Source: Hassallia byssoidea VB512170 (GTDB lineage: Bacteria > Cyanobacteriota > Cyanobacteriia > Cyanobacteriales > Nostocaceae). Taken from it: DNA of 59,212 bases. A program made the position numbers and the translations under genes. Numbering within the stretch: the first letter of the stretch is position 1; the number at the start of each line of letters is the position of its first letter. The notes below the pieces were generated by a model that made no database searches, was not told the origin of the DNA, and was given only the letters and a program-made list of their open reading frames with translations. The stretch lies in assembly GCF_000817785.2 (NCBI RefSeq), contig NZ_JTCM02000032.1, positions 1 to 59,212 on the forward strand. Reading direction: 5' to 3'. Below, in pieces: positions 36,779 to 47,132 of this stretch.

Positions 36779-39061
36779 CTACCTTCTTCTACCTCTAGGT
36801 GGTTCGATTTGTAAGTCTTGTTCTTGTCCTTCAATAATGATGTCGATGCCTCTAATGTCTTTGAAAATGATTTCCGCACGGCGATCGCGTGCATAATCTA
36901 CTCGACCGGAACCTTCACTTACACGCTGGGTTTCACCCTGAGAACGAATGGTCATTCTTTCGGGAGCGATACCTTGCTGTAATAAGTAACGTCTCGTAGA
37001 TAATGCCCGTCGTTGACCCAACGCTTGGTTATAGGCGTCACTGGCGCGGGGGTCAGTGTGACCAACTATTTCAATGACAATCACCGGATATTGCTTCAAC
37101 ACCTGCGCTATCCGATCCAAAACCAACGCACTCGCTGGACTAATAAAAGATTTATCTAAGGCAAAGTGAACGTTACGCGGTACGCGTATCCGTAGGGGTT
37201 CTGGTGGTGCTGGTGGTGGTGGTGGTGCTGGCGGTTCTGGTGGTGGGGGTGGCGCAGGTCTTGAAGTACACTGCGGTGGTTGTATGGGCGTTGGTTGAGA
37301 AGATGGTGTGAGGTTGGTTGGTGTCCCAGGAGTGCCAATTACGGCGGCGATCGCTGGTTCCGATGTCCCATATTTAGGATCGGTGGCGATCGCACTCACC
37401 ATTTCTCCGGTCTGCAAGTTTGTCGCCGTGATGCTAAAATTGCCTTTGCTGTCTACAGGCGCTGTCGCCAACACTTGACTCAACGCACCATAACCTGGTT
37501 CATAAAGTGCTTGTTTTCCTCTTTGATAATCTCCTAAACGATATATTGTTACTTGCGAACCTGGGTCAGCTTTACCTTGTAAAGTGACGCCGTTACCACT
37601 CGGTACAAACGCCCTCGCGGTAAATTCTGGTGCGTTAATCGCTGCATTTCCTGTATCCCGACGACGATTGCCTGAATCGCGCTTGGGGTTGGGACCATCT
37701 CCCCGTTGAAAGTCGCTGACATCAAGATTGCGCTGGGTGTTGAGGTCAATACTCAAACCTTCCAAAGCGGCAAACAAGTTATCTTGGATGATGTTGCGTT
37801 CAGTATCAGGAAACGCTGACACTACTACCCCAGGTCCTGTTTGATGGTCAATCTCGTTACCAATTATTTGATGATTGCTACCCATCACATAAACCGCTGC
37901 CCGTCGCAATCGTCTACCGTTATAAGTGATTTTGTTATTTTGTAATAACACGTCACCTTGAGGTTTAAATAAATACACGCCTGCCCCATCGTTGGCGCAA
38001 ATCAAGTTACCTAAAATCTGCGACTTTGTAACCACACCCTCAATCCGCAAGGCATCCGGCATACCTTCTATGCCATTACCGACGATGATGTTTTGTTGTA
38101 CTACCGTATTTTCACCCCTGACTGAGGTAATAATGGCGCTACCATCATGATAATAAATTCGATTTTTGCGAATTGTCGCTCCTTGGGAATTAAAAACATA
38201 AACCCCAAAAGCCGATGTCGTTGGTGGCACCCTTTCATCAGTTGTCAGTCCCAACCAGTTGTTTTCAATAACAACATTCTTGGGTGGGACATCTCGGTCA
38301 TAAAAAGGAAAACTACTATTAGGTGGTTGCTGTCGTTTGGTATTGGGAGGCGGAAAGCGATGAGAAATAACAATATCTCCTGGCGGTGTCGTCAGTGTCA
38401 CCGGCTTGGGAATCCCATCATAAATTAATAAGTTGCCCAACTGCTGCTTAAGCGGACTGGCATTAAAACCATAAATACTTAAGCCGCGAATAGTTACACC
38501 ATCGGCGACAATAGTCAAGCCGCGAAATATTTCTTTATCTGTCGCTGGAGTTATTGTCACTACCGGCACCGGGATGGCAATTTCTGCTGTAGCTGAAGTA
38601 GCAGCATCATATCCCGGTTGCGTCGCACCATCAATTACCAATCCCGGACTTGACAAATCGGGTAATTGTTGCTGCAACTGAATCGTCGTTGCGCCATTGG
38701 GCAAATTAAACTCAATGCGCGAACCCCCGCCGGTTTGTGGTTGAACTAAAGCTTTTTCGCTATCGCTGAGTTGTTCAACTGTTAGCGTACCATTGACCAG
38801 AGCGATCGCTTCTCGCAATGTCAGTACTGAATCAGCTTGAATATTCCCATCAGAGTTACTGTTCACCACCACCCGCAAAGCTGGGGGAGTAGGGGTTTGA
38901 CTAAATGCAACTTTTGAAGGTAAAAGGCAAAAGGCAAAAGGTAAAAGGTAAAGAATTGTTAATTGATATTTGTTAGTTGATAATTGTTGCGAGAATTTTT
39001 TACTCACAACGAAAGCCATACCACTAATCAGCAACAATAAACGAAATTTCACACTGAACAT
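36779..39061 (-). CDS. Parallel beta-helix protein with OmpA C-terminal domain
   Basis: A 760-residue exported protein. The N-terminus has a hydrophobic export segment near residues 33-55, though residues 20-55 include KLLPFAFCLLPSK, a repeat-like translation. Residues about 60-480 are right-handed beta-helix-like (repeated IxGNxI, VVIENNWLG, ATIRKNRIYYHDGS, NLICANDGAGVYL). A Pro/Pro-rich linker (PPPPPEPPAPPPPPAPPEP region, about 590-615) leads to an OmpA-like domain (about 620-745) with VEIVGHTDPRASD and NQALGQRRALSTRRYL. That domain binds peptidoglycan, which would anchor the helix to the wall. It lies 47 bp after the barrel gene. Confidence 0.87.
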   Translation of the reverse strand: MFSVKFRLLLLISGMAFVVSKKFSQQLSTNKYQLTILYLLPFAFCLLPSKVAFSQTPTPPALRVVVNSNSDGNIQADSVLTLREAIALVNGTLTVEQLSDSEKALVQPQTGGGSRIEFNLPNGATTIQLQQQLPDLSSPGLVIDGATQPGYDAATSATAEIAIPVPVVTITPATDKEIFRGLTIVADGVTIRGLSIYGFNASPLKQQLGNLLIYDGIPKPVTLTTPPGDIVISHRFPPPNTKRQQPPNSSFPFYDRDVPPKNVVIENNWLGLTTDERVPPTTSAFGVYVFNSQGATIRKNRIYYHDGSAIITSVRGENTVVQQNIIVGNGIEGMPDALRIEGVVTKSQILGNLICANDGAGVYLFKPQGDVLLQNNKITYNGRRLRRAAVYVMGSNHQIIGNEIDHQTGPGVVVSAFPDTERNIIQDNLFAALEGLSIDLNTQRNLDVSDFQRGDGPNPKRDSGNRRRDTGNAAINAPEFTARAFVPSGNGVTLQGKADPGSQVTIYRLGDYQRGKQALYEPGYGALSQVLATAPVDSKGNFSITATNLQTGEMVSAIATDPKYGTSEPAIAAVIGTPGTPTNLTPSSQPTPIQPPQCTSRPAPPPPPEPPAPPPPPAPPEPLRIRVPRNVHFALDKSFISPASALVLDRIAQVLKQYPVIVIEIVGHTDPRASDAYNQALGQRRALSTRRYLLQQGIAPERMTIRSQGETQRVSEGSGRVDYARDRRAEIIFKDIRGIDIIIEGQEQDLQIEPPRGRRR

Positions 39062-39108
39062 TACTCACTCCTGTACACCTCGCATTCTCCGGCTATAGCA
39101 ACGAAGTG

Positions 39109-42100
39109 CTATCTGAGACGCTTAATTAACTCAGCTTTGCTTTCCTCAACCACAGGTGGTTGAGTTTGTTTGAGACGGCTAACCAACTTATCTGGTGAAT
39201 TTTGTGCTGAGGAAAGCCGCAGACGGTTAATCAACTTGCTTTGTGAGTTACCATTCCTACTAGCCGTTGGTCCGACTTCCGACTCTTGTTGCTGTCTGGG
39301 TACGGGTTTTTGCAATCCAAAACCGCCCAAAAGTTCATTCAACTTCAAGCTGATATTCACATAAAAACCGCCTTCAGACCTATAGCCGGTGAAATCGCGG
39401 TCATCGACGCTACCAAAGCTGTAGCCCAAACCCACGCGCAAATCCGGTGTTAAATAATACCCAGATTCTACAGCGATGCCAAATTCATCGTAATCAGTGC
39501 CGCTGTTGGAGTTTTGCCCAATCCAGCGTCCTTCTACTGCTAAATCAGTGCGATAACCGAGTCTGTAACTTGCCCGCATCTGCGCCAAGTTCACACTACC
39601 GTCGTATCTGTTACCACCGTCATATGTAACACCATTACGGAGAGCGTATTTGCCATAAAATTCCCAGCGCCAGTTTGGGGCATAAATCGCTTCAGCAGAA
39701 AAGACATGCCCGGTAGCGGTGCTGCCGGTCAATTGGGCTTCTGGAATTGAGTCAAAGTTTTGCCGCCACTCATATTTCAGCAAGGCGTTGAATTTATCGT
39801 TGCTGGGGTCGCGATAAGCTATACCAAATCTCAAGTTGGAGGTGTCGCCGAGTTCTTGAAATCTGACTCCATCGCTGACAATACCCGCAGAAGTTGGCAG
39901 AAAGACGTTTGCCTCACCTGCTTGTTGAAAGCGAACTAGTGCGGTTAAAGCGGGAGAGAGTTTACCGGAAGCTGCGGCAGAAATAACTAGATTGTTGCCT
40001 TCATCGCCATCACGATATTCAAAGCGAGTGCTTGCTTTGAAATCCGGATTATCAGTATATTCCAGCCCTACACTATACACTGAACCAGCAAACAGTCCGA
40101 GTGAGGAAGCGGTTTGACCAACAGCGTAATATTGTTCGTTGCGGTTTCCAGCAGCGGTGGCGTTGAAGATATTTCTAAATATGTACTGGTATCCAACATT
40201 CACCTTTAATCCTGGGGCAACCCGAAAGCCTTGATCCAATCCTACAGCGCCTTGACCTTGCAAGCCATTGAAACCGGATAGCACCGAATAGCGACCTGTA
40301 ATGGCAGTATCTTCAGCTAACTTGCGATCGAAAATCGTATCCAAGGTGGTGAAGGAGTTGCCGCGCAGCAACTCGCTATCATCATAGAATTGGTGAGCGA
40401 GTCGCACTGTCACTCCTTGAAAAGCTTTCCAATCTAAGCCGAAGGTGGTGCGGTTAGGATAAAGTGGGTCAGAGCCATTTATATTCAGTTCATTTTGCGC
40501 CTGAAAGGTCAATGATTGAGTTAGAGGCAATTTGAGGCGAGATACTAACTGACTAGCATTGCCACTAAAGCGATCGCTCACTCTATCATCACGCGATCGG
40601 TTCACATACTCTAAACTCGCATCTGCATTTCCTATTCTTTGCAAAATGCCGGCGCGGAAGGTTCTCAACTCATTACTAACTCTGTCCCCAACTCGCGTTT
40701 GTGGTTGCGGATTGAATAAGTCAAAAAAGTCTACAATCCTACCTGTAGACCTGCCATAGTTTTCTTCTAAGTCGTAGCCAACAGTAAAGCTGGTGGTGTC
40801 AGTCACCCTTGCCAACAACGAAGCGCCGTAGCGTGTTTGTCCGGGTGCAAAACTAAAGGTGGCGTTGTTCGCAAAGTTTGGTTCAACTCCCCGGTAATAT
40901 GCACTAGCGCTGAGTCTGTCACCAATATTACCAAAGGCTTCTAAGCGATAGGCATTACCTGTGACTTCTTGCCCGGTAAGCAAATCGCTGTTAGAACGGG
41001 CAAATTCCCCAACAATCCTACCTGAATTCCCCAAGGAGACTAAGAAATCAGCTCCATACAATTGAAAATCTTGATCGCCTTGGTCTTCTCTTAAATAAGA
41101 ACCGGCAACGAAAGTTTTGTTTTCTAGATCGTTGGAGAGATTATATTGCAGTCGTCCGCCGTAAAGTTTGGAATCTTCACCACCTTCATTTTGGTAGGTA
41201 ACGACAACTCGGCGAACCAAAGTTACGCCACCGAAGTTAGGAAAAAAGTCTGTTGCGAGGATGGGACGGCGAAACAAAAGTGTTCCGCGATCGTAATCTA
41301 TTTCATAATCTTGTCCGCGATACAACTGTTCGCGCCCACGTACTGTACCTGGGCGCTGAATTTCCTCTGCTTCTACATAAACAATTTCACTTCCTGGAAC
41401 AATCAACCGCTTGGAGAGGAAATAATTTCCACTAGTTCCGTTGGGGACGAAGGTATCCCGCTGGAAACCTTCGATGTTATTGGCATACAAACCAGTTACT
41501 TGTAAGTTACCAAAGTTGTAGTTAGCCTTAAACCCGTGTAATTGGCGCGAGGTTGCCGTATACAACTGCGAGGAACGGTTGAATTCCTGGGTATTGTAGT
41601 CCCCCCACATCAAGTAGTCTGTCTCTGCTCCAGGTACTGAAGAACTGCGCTCAAAGCGAGCATAGACGCTATCTATTGAGGGCGCGGTTGATGTGAAAGT
41701 AGAACTGTCACCGTAGACGGGATATTGTTGTTCGCAGAATTGAATTCCACCAAACAGGCGATTTCTATCTTCACAATCTTGGTTAAGCGGACGTTGGCTG
41801 TTATACGCGCCGGTAAATAACCAATCTCCGACTTTACCTGTGGCAAAGACAGCACTATAAAAATCAACTTGAGTACCGCCACTTTCACCAGGTGCGAGAA
41901 AATCTCTCCTACTCCCCCAATAATCAGTTCCCCGCTGTCCAATCCGCAAATTGATTATCCCTGTCACCAGCGATGGACGCAGATAAGTTGTGAATTCAAC
42001 TTGGGTATAAGCTTCTAATGGCTTGTTGCCAATTAATTCAAATAAAGAGGTATCGTTTTGCTGGGGAAATGGTTTGCTTTCGCCGGTTGTATCGGTTTCA

Positions 42101-43047
42101 CCAATGTATGGTATTGATGGTTGCCCGATCGCTCGCGGTGGTAGTTGTCTAACACGATTTCGTGTCTTAATTTTGTCTACCCCGGCTCGAATCCGGACTT
42201 GTTGCGGTTTAATTTCTGATTGCAAAGTGGCGACGAACTCACCACCAATCGCCCGAACTTGAAATCCTGGTTGGTCTTTGTCTTGGTCTGCCCCAACAAA
42301 TTTACCGGCTGTGGTGGTCAATGTCACCATCACATCTTTGTTGATGAGTTGACCTTTATCGTCGGTAATTTGCCCAGAAAGCTTGATGGTTGAACGTCCA
42401 TCAGCTTGAACTCGCGGATCGCCTACAGGTGCAAATTCAATTCGTGCTTTGCGATCGCCAACAGTCTGCGGTGTACTGTTGGGTAAGACTTCCTGAGTCG
42501 TCGGTGGTGCTTGTAGCGGTGTTTGTTGCGAAGGTGGAGGAACTGTCTGTTGAATTGGGGAAGCCGGATTTTGTTGAAACTGAGTTGCCGGATCTTCAGG
42601 AAATCCACCCGGCGTCGGGGAAAGTTGGGAAATTTGTGAGATGAGAGATGGGAGGAGAGGAGGAGTGGGGGAGGGGGAGAGGGGGGGAGTAGGGGATGAA
42701 GAAGTAAATTCTCCCTTGTCTGCCTTGTCCTCCTTGTCTTCCTTGTCCCCTTGTCCCCCTATCTCCTTGTCCCCTTGTCCCCCTATCTCCTTGTCCCCCT
42801 GTCCCCCCATCTCCTCGACTGCGGTCGAAGTTTCAGCAACTCCCCGGAGGCGATCGCCTAATGTGGAAGCATAAACACTGCTGGAGAAAAAGGGTGCGGC
42901 GATCGCTAAAAATACAGGCAATATGCCGACACTACCCTTGGGAAGTAGGACAAAGCGCAATATCGAGGATTGTAGCTGATGTCCGACTTTGTTCTGCCTC
43001 ATTCCCAAATTTTTGGAAAAATATACACAATTTTTTCTAGTTTTCAT
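39109..43047 (-). CDS. Large predicted outer-membrane barrel protein
   Basis: A 1312-residue exported protein of no family I can name. Export segment near residues 30-60 (VLPVFLAIAAPFFSSSVYA type). Residues about 80-195 are low complexity, with GGQGDKE repeats from a 9/10-mer element and Pro/Ser/Gln tracts. An Ig-like (Big-1 type) domain spans about 205-305 (GRSTIKLSGQITDDKGQLIN). Residues about 345-1240 alternate in short amphipathic strands with aromatic ends (YEWRQNF, FEYRDGD, GYRTDLAVEGRW), a beta-barrel pattern. The C-terminal 43 residues repeat [KE]L[IV]xRL[RK] three times. ATG 43047 overlaps the preceding stop by 4 bp. Confidence 0.78.
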   Translation of the reverse strand: MKTRKNCVYFSKNLGMRQNKVGHQLQSSILRFVLLPKGSVGILPVFLAIAAPFFSSSVYASTLGDRLRGVAETSTAVEEMGGQGDKEIGGQGDKEIGGQGDKEDKEDKADKGEFTSSSPTPPLSPSPTPPLLPSLISQISQLSPTPGGFPEDPATQFQQNPASPIQQTVPPPSQQTPLQAPPTTQEVLPNSTPQTVGDRKARIEFAPVGDPRVQADGRSTIKLSGQITDDKGQLINKDVMVTLTTTAGKFVGADQDKDQPGFQVRAIGGEFVATLQSEIKPQQVRIRAGVDKIKTRNRVRQLPPRAIGQPSIPYIGETDTTGESKPFPQQNDTSLFELIGNKPLEAYTQVEFTTYLRPSLVTGIINLRIGQRGTDYWGSRRDFLAPGESGGTQVDFYSAVFATGKVGDWLFTGAYNSQRPLNQDCEDRNRLFGGIQFCEQQYPVYGDSSTFTSTAPSIDSVYARFERSSSVPGAETDYLMWGDYNTQEFNRSSQLYTATSRQLHGFKANYNFGNLQVTGLYANNIEGFQRDTFVPNGTSGNYFLSKRLIVPGSEIVYVEAEEIQRPGTVRGREQLYRGQDYEIDYDRGTLLFRRPILATDFFPNFGGVTLVRRVVVTYQNEGGEDSKLYGGRLQYNLSNDLENKTFVAGSYLREDQGDQDFQLYGADFLVSLGNSGRIVGEFARSNSDLLTGQEVTGNAYRLEAFGNIGDRLSASAYYRGVEPNFANNATFSFAPGQTRYGASLLARVTDTTSFTVGYDLEENYGRSTGRIVDFFDLFNPQPQTRVGDRVSNELRTFRAGILQRIGNADASLEYVNRSRDDRVSDRFSGNASQLVSRLKLPLTQSLTFQAQNELNINGSDPLYPNRTTFGLDWKAFQGVTVRLAHQFYDDSELLRGNSFTTLDTIFDRKLAEDTAITGRYSVLSGFNGLQGQGAVGLDQGFRVAPGLKVNVGYQYIFRNIFNATAAGNRNEQYYAVGQTASSLGLFAGSVYSVGLEYTDNPDFKASTRFEYRDGDEGNNLVISAAASGKLSPALTALVRFQQAGEANVFLPTSAGIVSDGVRFQELGDTSNLRFGIAYRDPSNDKFNALLKYEWRQNFDSIPEAQLTGSTATGHVFSAEAIYAPNWRWEFYGKYALRNGVTYDGGNRYDGSVNLAQMRASYRLGYRTDLAVEGRWIGQNSNSGTDYDEFGIAVESGYYLTPDLRVGLGYSFGSVDDRDFTGYRSEGGFYVNISLKLNELLGGFGLQKPVPRQQQESEVGPTASRNGNSQSKLINRLRLSSAQNSPDKLVSRLKQTQPPVVEESKAELIKRLR

Positions 43048-43964
43048 CGCTTACCCCCTGAAAAGGCAGGCGTAACCCCAAAATTGACTCGTGCCAAACT
43101 ACCAGGTGCTAATTTCACCATGCGTGATTGGCTATTTTTTTCGATAAAGTATGTGTTTGGTGCTAATGCGTAACCTGGTAAGCTACTCAAGTCCAGTGTT
43201 GCCGAACGATAACCGGATATAACAGCTGGCAAGGAAAAGAGTCCTTTGGCATCGGTGACGATTCGATTGCCGTCGTCCATGTAAATTACGGCGTTCGGTA
43301 CTCCTGGTTCGTTCGGTTGCTGTTCGCCATCAAAGTTTTTATCAACAAACACGCGACCAATCAAGGTGCCGCAATCGGAGAGGATACCAGGTCTAATCCG
43401 TATCCGATAGCTGGATTGGTTACTTGTCAAACTTCCGGCTCTGGCTTGTGCTAGGTTTCTACCATCTCCTCGAATCGCATCGGGTGTTACTTCAGCGCCA
43501 TATACCACAACTAAGGTTTCGTTCGGTTGCAGTCCGGAACTAGCATTAATTGTCACTGTCCGATTTGAACCCCGGTCAACGGTTAAGGCGACTTGGCGAT
43601 CGCCGATGATACCTCTTAGCGACCTGTTGATTAATCGCACTCCTAAGGGCAGTCTGTCTGTAACCGATATCTGGCTTGTTGCTGCCCTACCAGCATTTCT
43701 GATGGCAAGACGGTAAACTACTGTTTCGCCCGGTTCGGCTGCTGCCCTGTCACCTGTTTTGATAATCTCCAAAGCTGCTTGTCCGGCGCTTAAAGTCACC
43801 TCGTTTGAGCGAACTTGTGGAAGATTATCAGCACCTGCACCTGCGGTATTCCTGATTACTCCTGTCTGAGCAAGAACAGGTATAACTCCGTAAGTAAATA
43901 TACTCAATGAAAAAAACGTAAAAAAGAGGCTCTTATGCCTCAACCATGAATTTATAGATGTCAT
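43044..43964 (-). CDS. Exported DUF11 / SdrD-like protein
   Basis: A 306-residue protein and the first gene of the surface operon. Signal peptide LFFTFFSLSIFTYGVIPVLAQ (residues about 12-33). A DUF11 domain follows (about 55-185, LEIIKTGDRAAAEPGETVVYRL and SVTDRLPLGVRLINRSLRGI). A SdrD-like B domain (about 200-255, GRVFVDKNFDGEQQPNEPGV) comes next, with a tail resembling the start of a barrel-type assembly. The stop TGA (43044-43046) overlaps the ATG of the barrel gene, implying tight coupling. It is possibly a plug or partner of the barrel protein. Confidence 0.8.
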   Translation of the reverse strand: MTSINSWLRHKSLFFTFFSLSIFTYGVIPVLAQTGVIRNTAGAGADNLPQVRSNEVTLSAGQAALEIIKTGDRAAAEPGETVVYRLAIRNAGRAATSQISVTDRLPLGVRLINRSLRGIIGDRQVALTVDRGSNRTVTINASSGLQPNETLVVVYGAEVTPDAIRGDGRNLAQARAGSLTSNQSSYRIRIRPGILSDCGTLIGRVFVDKNFDGEQQPNEPGVPNAVIYMDDGNRIVTDAKGLFSLPAVISGYRSATLDLSSLPGYALAPNTYFIEKNSQSRMVKLAPGSLARVNFGVTPAFSGGKR

Positions 43965-46221
43965 TGGAAGGCATCAAGCAATAGCAGAGGATTGTTATGG
44001 AGTTAGGTTTTTGTGGAAAAACCTAATTCTTTTCTGGGATGAATTTAAATTTTTTTAGACGCAAGTATCGTATCACTAAATCTTAACAAGCGGTCTTTTA
44101 ACTTTGATACAATTGCAGTTTTTTCACAATTCCTTTTACACAATCTTTAATTAACTTTTTTTGGTAGGAGAGCATATTCTTAAACATGTGTCAATCAGTT
44201 CAACACATAATGGATGATTTGACATGCGAATGCCGTTTCTATGTTCAGTTCTAACGATTAAATCACTGCGATTATTGCTGCCATGATATTAGCAATACTG
44301 ATAGTTGTGAAACTTAATTCACAGAAATATTAGCCAAATTTCAGTGCAACGCATGAAAAATAGCCTACAGAACTGTACTTGCTTTTATCAATTCGCACCG
44401 AACAGCTTTCCTTAGTCCGCTTGCTCTTTTTTCCTTTGTCTTGCGGGGCAATGCTGTCGATTGAGTGGAATTAAATTCAGTCTTCAGGATGCAAAATATT
44501 GTAAAATTTCCTCCTTTTGGTAGATGAAATGTCTTTTTTGTTCCAAATTCACTGCAAGACTAAGCAGGCAGAAAGCTTACCGTTTACTAACTGCTTGTAT
44601 CTACTGCACCCAAATACAATTACGCTTTGCTAACTACTCCTAAAAAAACATTTCTATTTTTTTGTGATTAGAGCATGTTATCAAAGCTGTGTCAATTTTA
44701 AAAACAAAATTTGTTACTTTTACGGTAACTGCCAAGCTAAATATATCTACTTCAAATTCATGTGCAGAATAAAAAGTATTGGCAATTGCTGCCAACAGAT
44801 GAACACAACTGATGATTCTGCGATTCTACCAGGTTGTTGCCAATAAGTTAACACCACTCGATAATCTGGTTAGTTTATTTAAAGGATGTATGACAGTGCC
44901 TCAATGCAGCAATTGCATGAAAATCAAGCTGCAAAATATAAAGCGTCGTGATTGATGTATCATCAAACTGCTAAACATTTGTATGCGTATTTATTTTCCG
45001 CTCACCTGAACATCAAGCAAAGTGAGCAAATAAAAAAATGGATACTAAGTAATGGCAAGTTGCAATAGCAACTTAATTTCCGCTCACCTGAACTACCTCA
45101 TCAATATGTTTGTAATGAATAATCTAGTAGCCGATATACGATCATCTGCCGAATCACTATCTTCAGGTAACACTTAAGTAAGAATACCCATAAATTATAT
45201 TTAAGGCATCAGGGATAAAAAAAATTATTCAGTATTTTTTCTTATAGTTTTTATTAGTATTTTTGTACGTATCAGTATATTCTCTGATTAATAAATAAAG
45301 TTTATAAAAGATGATACCAATCAGTTAGTAAGAAGGCAATTGTCACGCGACCATCCGGCTTTTGTCTTGACTTGTATGGTTGCAATGATGAATCATACAC
45401 TGCAAGGATTACATTTATAGCGCATTTCTCTTACTAGTAGTTTAATATTTAAAGTAATTTTCTTGACATAAGTAGGAAACTGGTAATGGGGCATCGGGCA
45501 TGGGGGAGGCAGTGCGGTGAGACCAGCCCCCGACGGGCGCGGTCTCCCTGATCGATGGGGGACTGGCGAACCCGAAGGGTCTTGGTGTCGGACCTGCGTG
45601 GAGCACCTGCCGTCATGGGGCATCGGGCATGGGGCATCGGGCATTTATGAGGGGTAAAGGGAAAGCGCTCCAAAGCAGGGTAAAGGGAAAAGGTGAAGAA
45701 GTATTTTTACTAATTTTAAATAACTCCGTCCCAATCATAGGCAGATGCTCCACTTGGGGAGCCACCCCGCCCTTGGGGGTTCCCAAGGCACGTTTTCGGG
45801 GGAAGCTTCCCCCGAAAAGCTGCCGCCCCGTTGTAGGGAGTGGCGTGAAACCCCAAGACCCAACTCTAGAGCCAGTCCCCCATCGATCGCTCGCTTACCG
45901 CGCCCGTCGGGGGCTGGGGAAGGTCCGCACTGCCTCCCCTTTCCCCTTTCCCCTTTTCCCCTCTTCAATTTCCCATTGCGATAGGGCCCATTGCGATAGG
46001 GCCCAATGCCCCTACTTATCTATACAAAGTTCCTATGGGTAATCATTTTCTCATAGACAAAATTTTACCCAATTCAAGTTAGGCGTAAAGAAATAATTTA
46101 CATACAAAACTCCGAGGCGAGAATTTATTGGCTTTACCCTTTGATAATTCTCACCCTAGATGCCCGAAACTGAGCTGACCATAGGGTATTACTTTGTGCT
46201 GTGCTTACAACTGCTTCAACT
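43965..46221. other. Long AT-rich region without a recognisable gene
   Basis: About 2.2 kb upstream of the surface operon. 43965-45440 is AT-rich, with only spurious short frames. TTCCGCTCACCTGAAC occurs at 44996-45011 and 45078-45093 as direct repeats. At about 45480-45650 GGGCATSGGGCAT-type heptamers appear, and 45506-45937 holds a pair of inverted repeat elements. Presumably the operon promoter lies near 43970-44200 (TATAAT-like sequences are common in so AT-rich a region and cannot be singled out). Confidence 0.6.
45506..45937. repeat. Inverted pair of a composite repeat element
   Basis: Arm A (45506-45611) and arm B (45740-45937) share, in opposite orientation, GGCAGTGCGG, AGCCCCCGACGGGCGCGG, GATCGATGGGGGACTGG, GGGTCTTGG and GGAGCAYCTGCC in the same order. 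Arm B is longer by a block containing a perfect 26-bp palindrome (45793-45818, TTTTCGGGGGAAG and its complement). The block between the arms has GGGCATC heptamers. The short open frames here are repeat translations, not genes. Confidence 0.8.
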
Positions 46222-46872
46222 TCAATGCATTTCGTCGTATTCTGTGGCTTCAACTCGTCTGGTTTCTACACGAGGGGGAAGAAACTCAGCCCGTCGTACA
46301 GGAGCCAGTGGCGGTGTTGGACCATTATAAGGATGAATTACTTGTACGGTACGGGTAGAACGCTGCCGTGGTGAGAACAAAGCCAACACACCAGCTACAA
46401 CAACACCACCGCCAATCGTCAGCGTCATACCTGCCACTGCCCAAACTATCGGTGAAGACGACCAAGGAGTTTCAGTCTGCTGCTTCAATGCTGCTTGTTG
46501 AGCGGCTTGGTTATTGACGCTTAATTGAGCTTGGTTTTTATAATTTTCGACTTGATACTGAAGTTGGGGAATTTGCTGTTTGAGCTGATCGTTTTCTCGC
46601 TGTAACACGTCAAGCTGATTTTTCTGCCGTTCCATTTGTACGCGAAACTCTTCAGTACCGCTGGGATTGATCGGCGCTGGATTGGGGTATGGTTGCCCGT
46701 AAGCAGGATATTGTCCTGGCTGCATCACTTGCGGTGCGGCTACAGTGGCTGGAAAAGGCGGGGCAACAGCAATATTAGGTTGTAGGTTTGGAGTACCTGT
46801 CCCTTTGAGCAACACGAGCGCTGCTAGACCAGCTACAGCAACTCCGCCGATAAACGCCATACTTTCACTCAT
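46222..46872 (-). CDS. Two-helix membrane protein with coiled coil
   Basis: A 216-residue protein of unknown family. Hydrophobic helix at residues 5-22 (MAFIGGVAVAGLAALVLL), then a Pro/Tyr-rich stretch (PGQYPAYGQPYPNPAP), a coiled coil at about 75-130 (QMERQKNQLDVLQRENDQLK), and a second transmembrane helix at about 137-165 (PIVWAVAGMTLTIGGGVVVA). The basic tail ends VETRRVEATEYDEMH. Possibly an envelope or cytoskeleton-linked protein. It lies about 260 bp beyond trpA on the same strand with its own upstream AT-rich region. Confidence 0.65.
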   Translation of the reverse strand: MSESMAFIGGVAVAGLAALVLLKGTGTPNLQPNIAVAPPFPATVAAPQVMQPGQYPAYGQPYPNPAPINPSGTEEFRVQMERQKNQLDVLQRENDQLKQQIPQLQYQVENYKNQAQLSVNNQAAQQAALKQQTETPWSSSPIVWAVAGMTLTIGGGVVVAGVLALFSPRQRSTRTVQVIHPYNGPTPPLAPVRRAEFLPPRVETRRVEATEYDEMH

Positions 46873-47132
46873 CGCCTGTCCCCCTGAAGTGCGACGTAAT
46901 TATATCCATTTGTGACTTACTCACTCTCACACTCATTATTTATAACCTATTCAAGTTTACATAATACTCAAACTATAAGCCGACGTATCAGCTATTTTTT
47001 TTACAGCTTGATATTTGCTGTTAATATTCAAGAACATATCGGTTAAATTGTCTACTAAGTCAGGGCAAAAAAACTTTGCACTTTAAATTTTTTAATCTAC
47101 TTTAGCGATTTGAGCAAGCCGGAGTATTTGTG

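Noticed and set aside
44664-44846. A 60-residue Cys-rich frame in the long leader
   Set aside because: TTG/ATT-type start region, no ribosome site, and composition as expected from AT-rich DNA.
45393-46042. Several short frames rich in Pro, Met and Cys
   Set aside because: They follow GGGCATC heptamers and the inverted composite repeat; no start signal or conserved feature.
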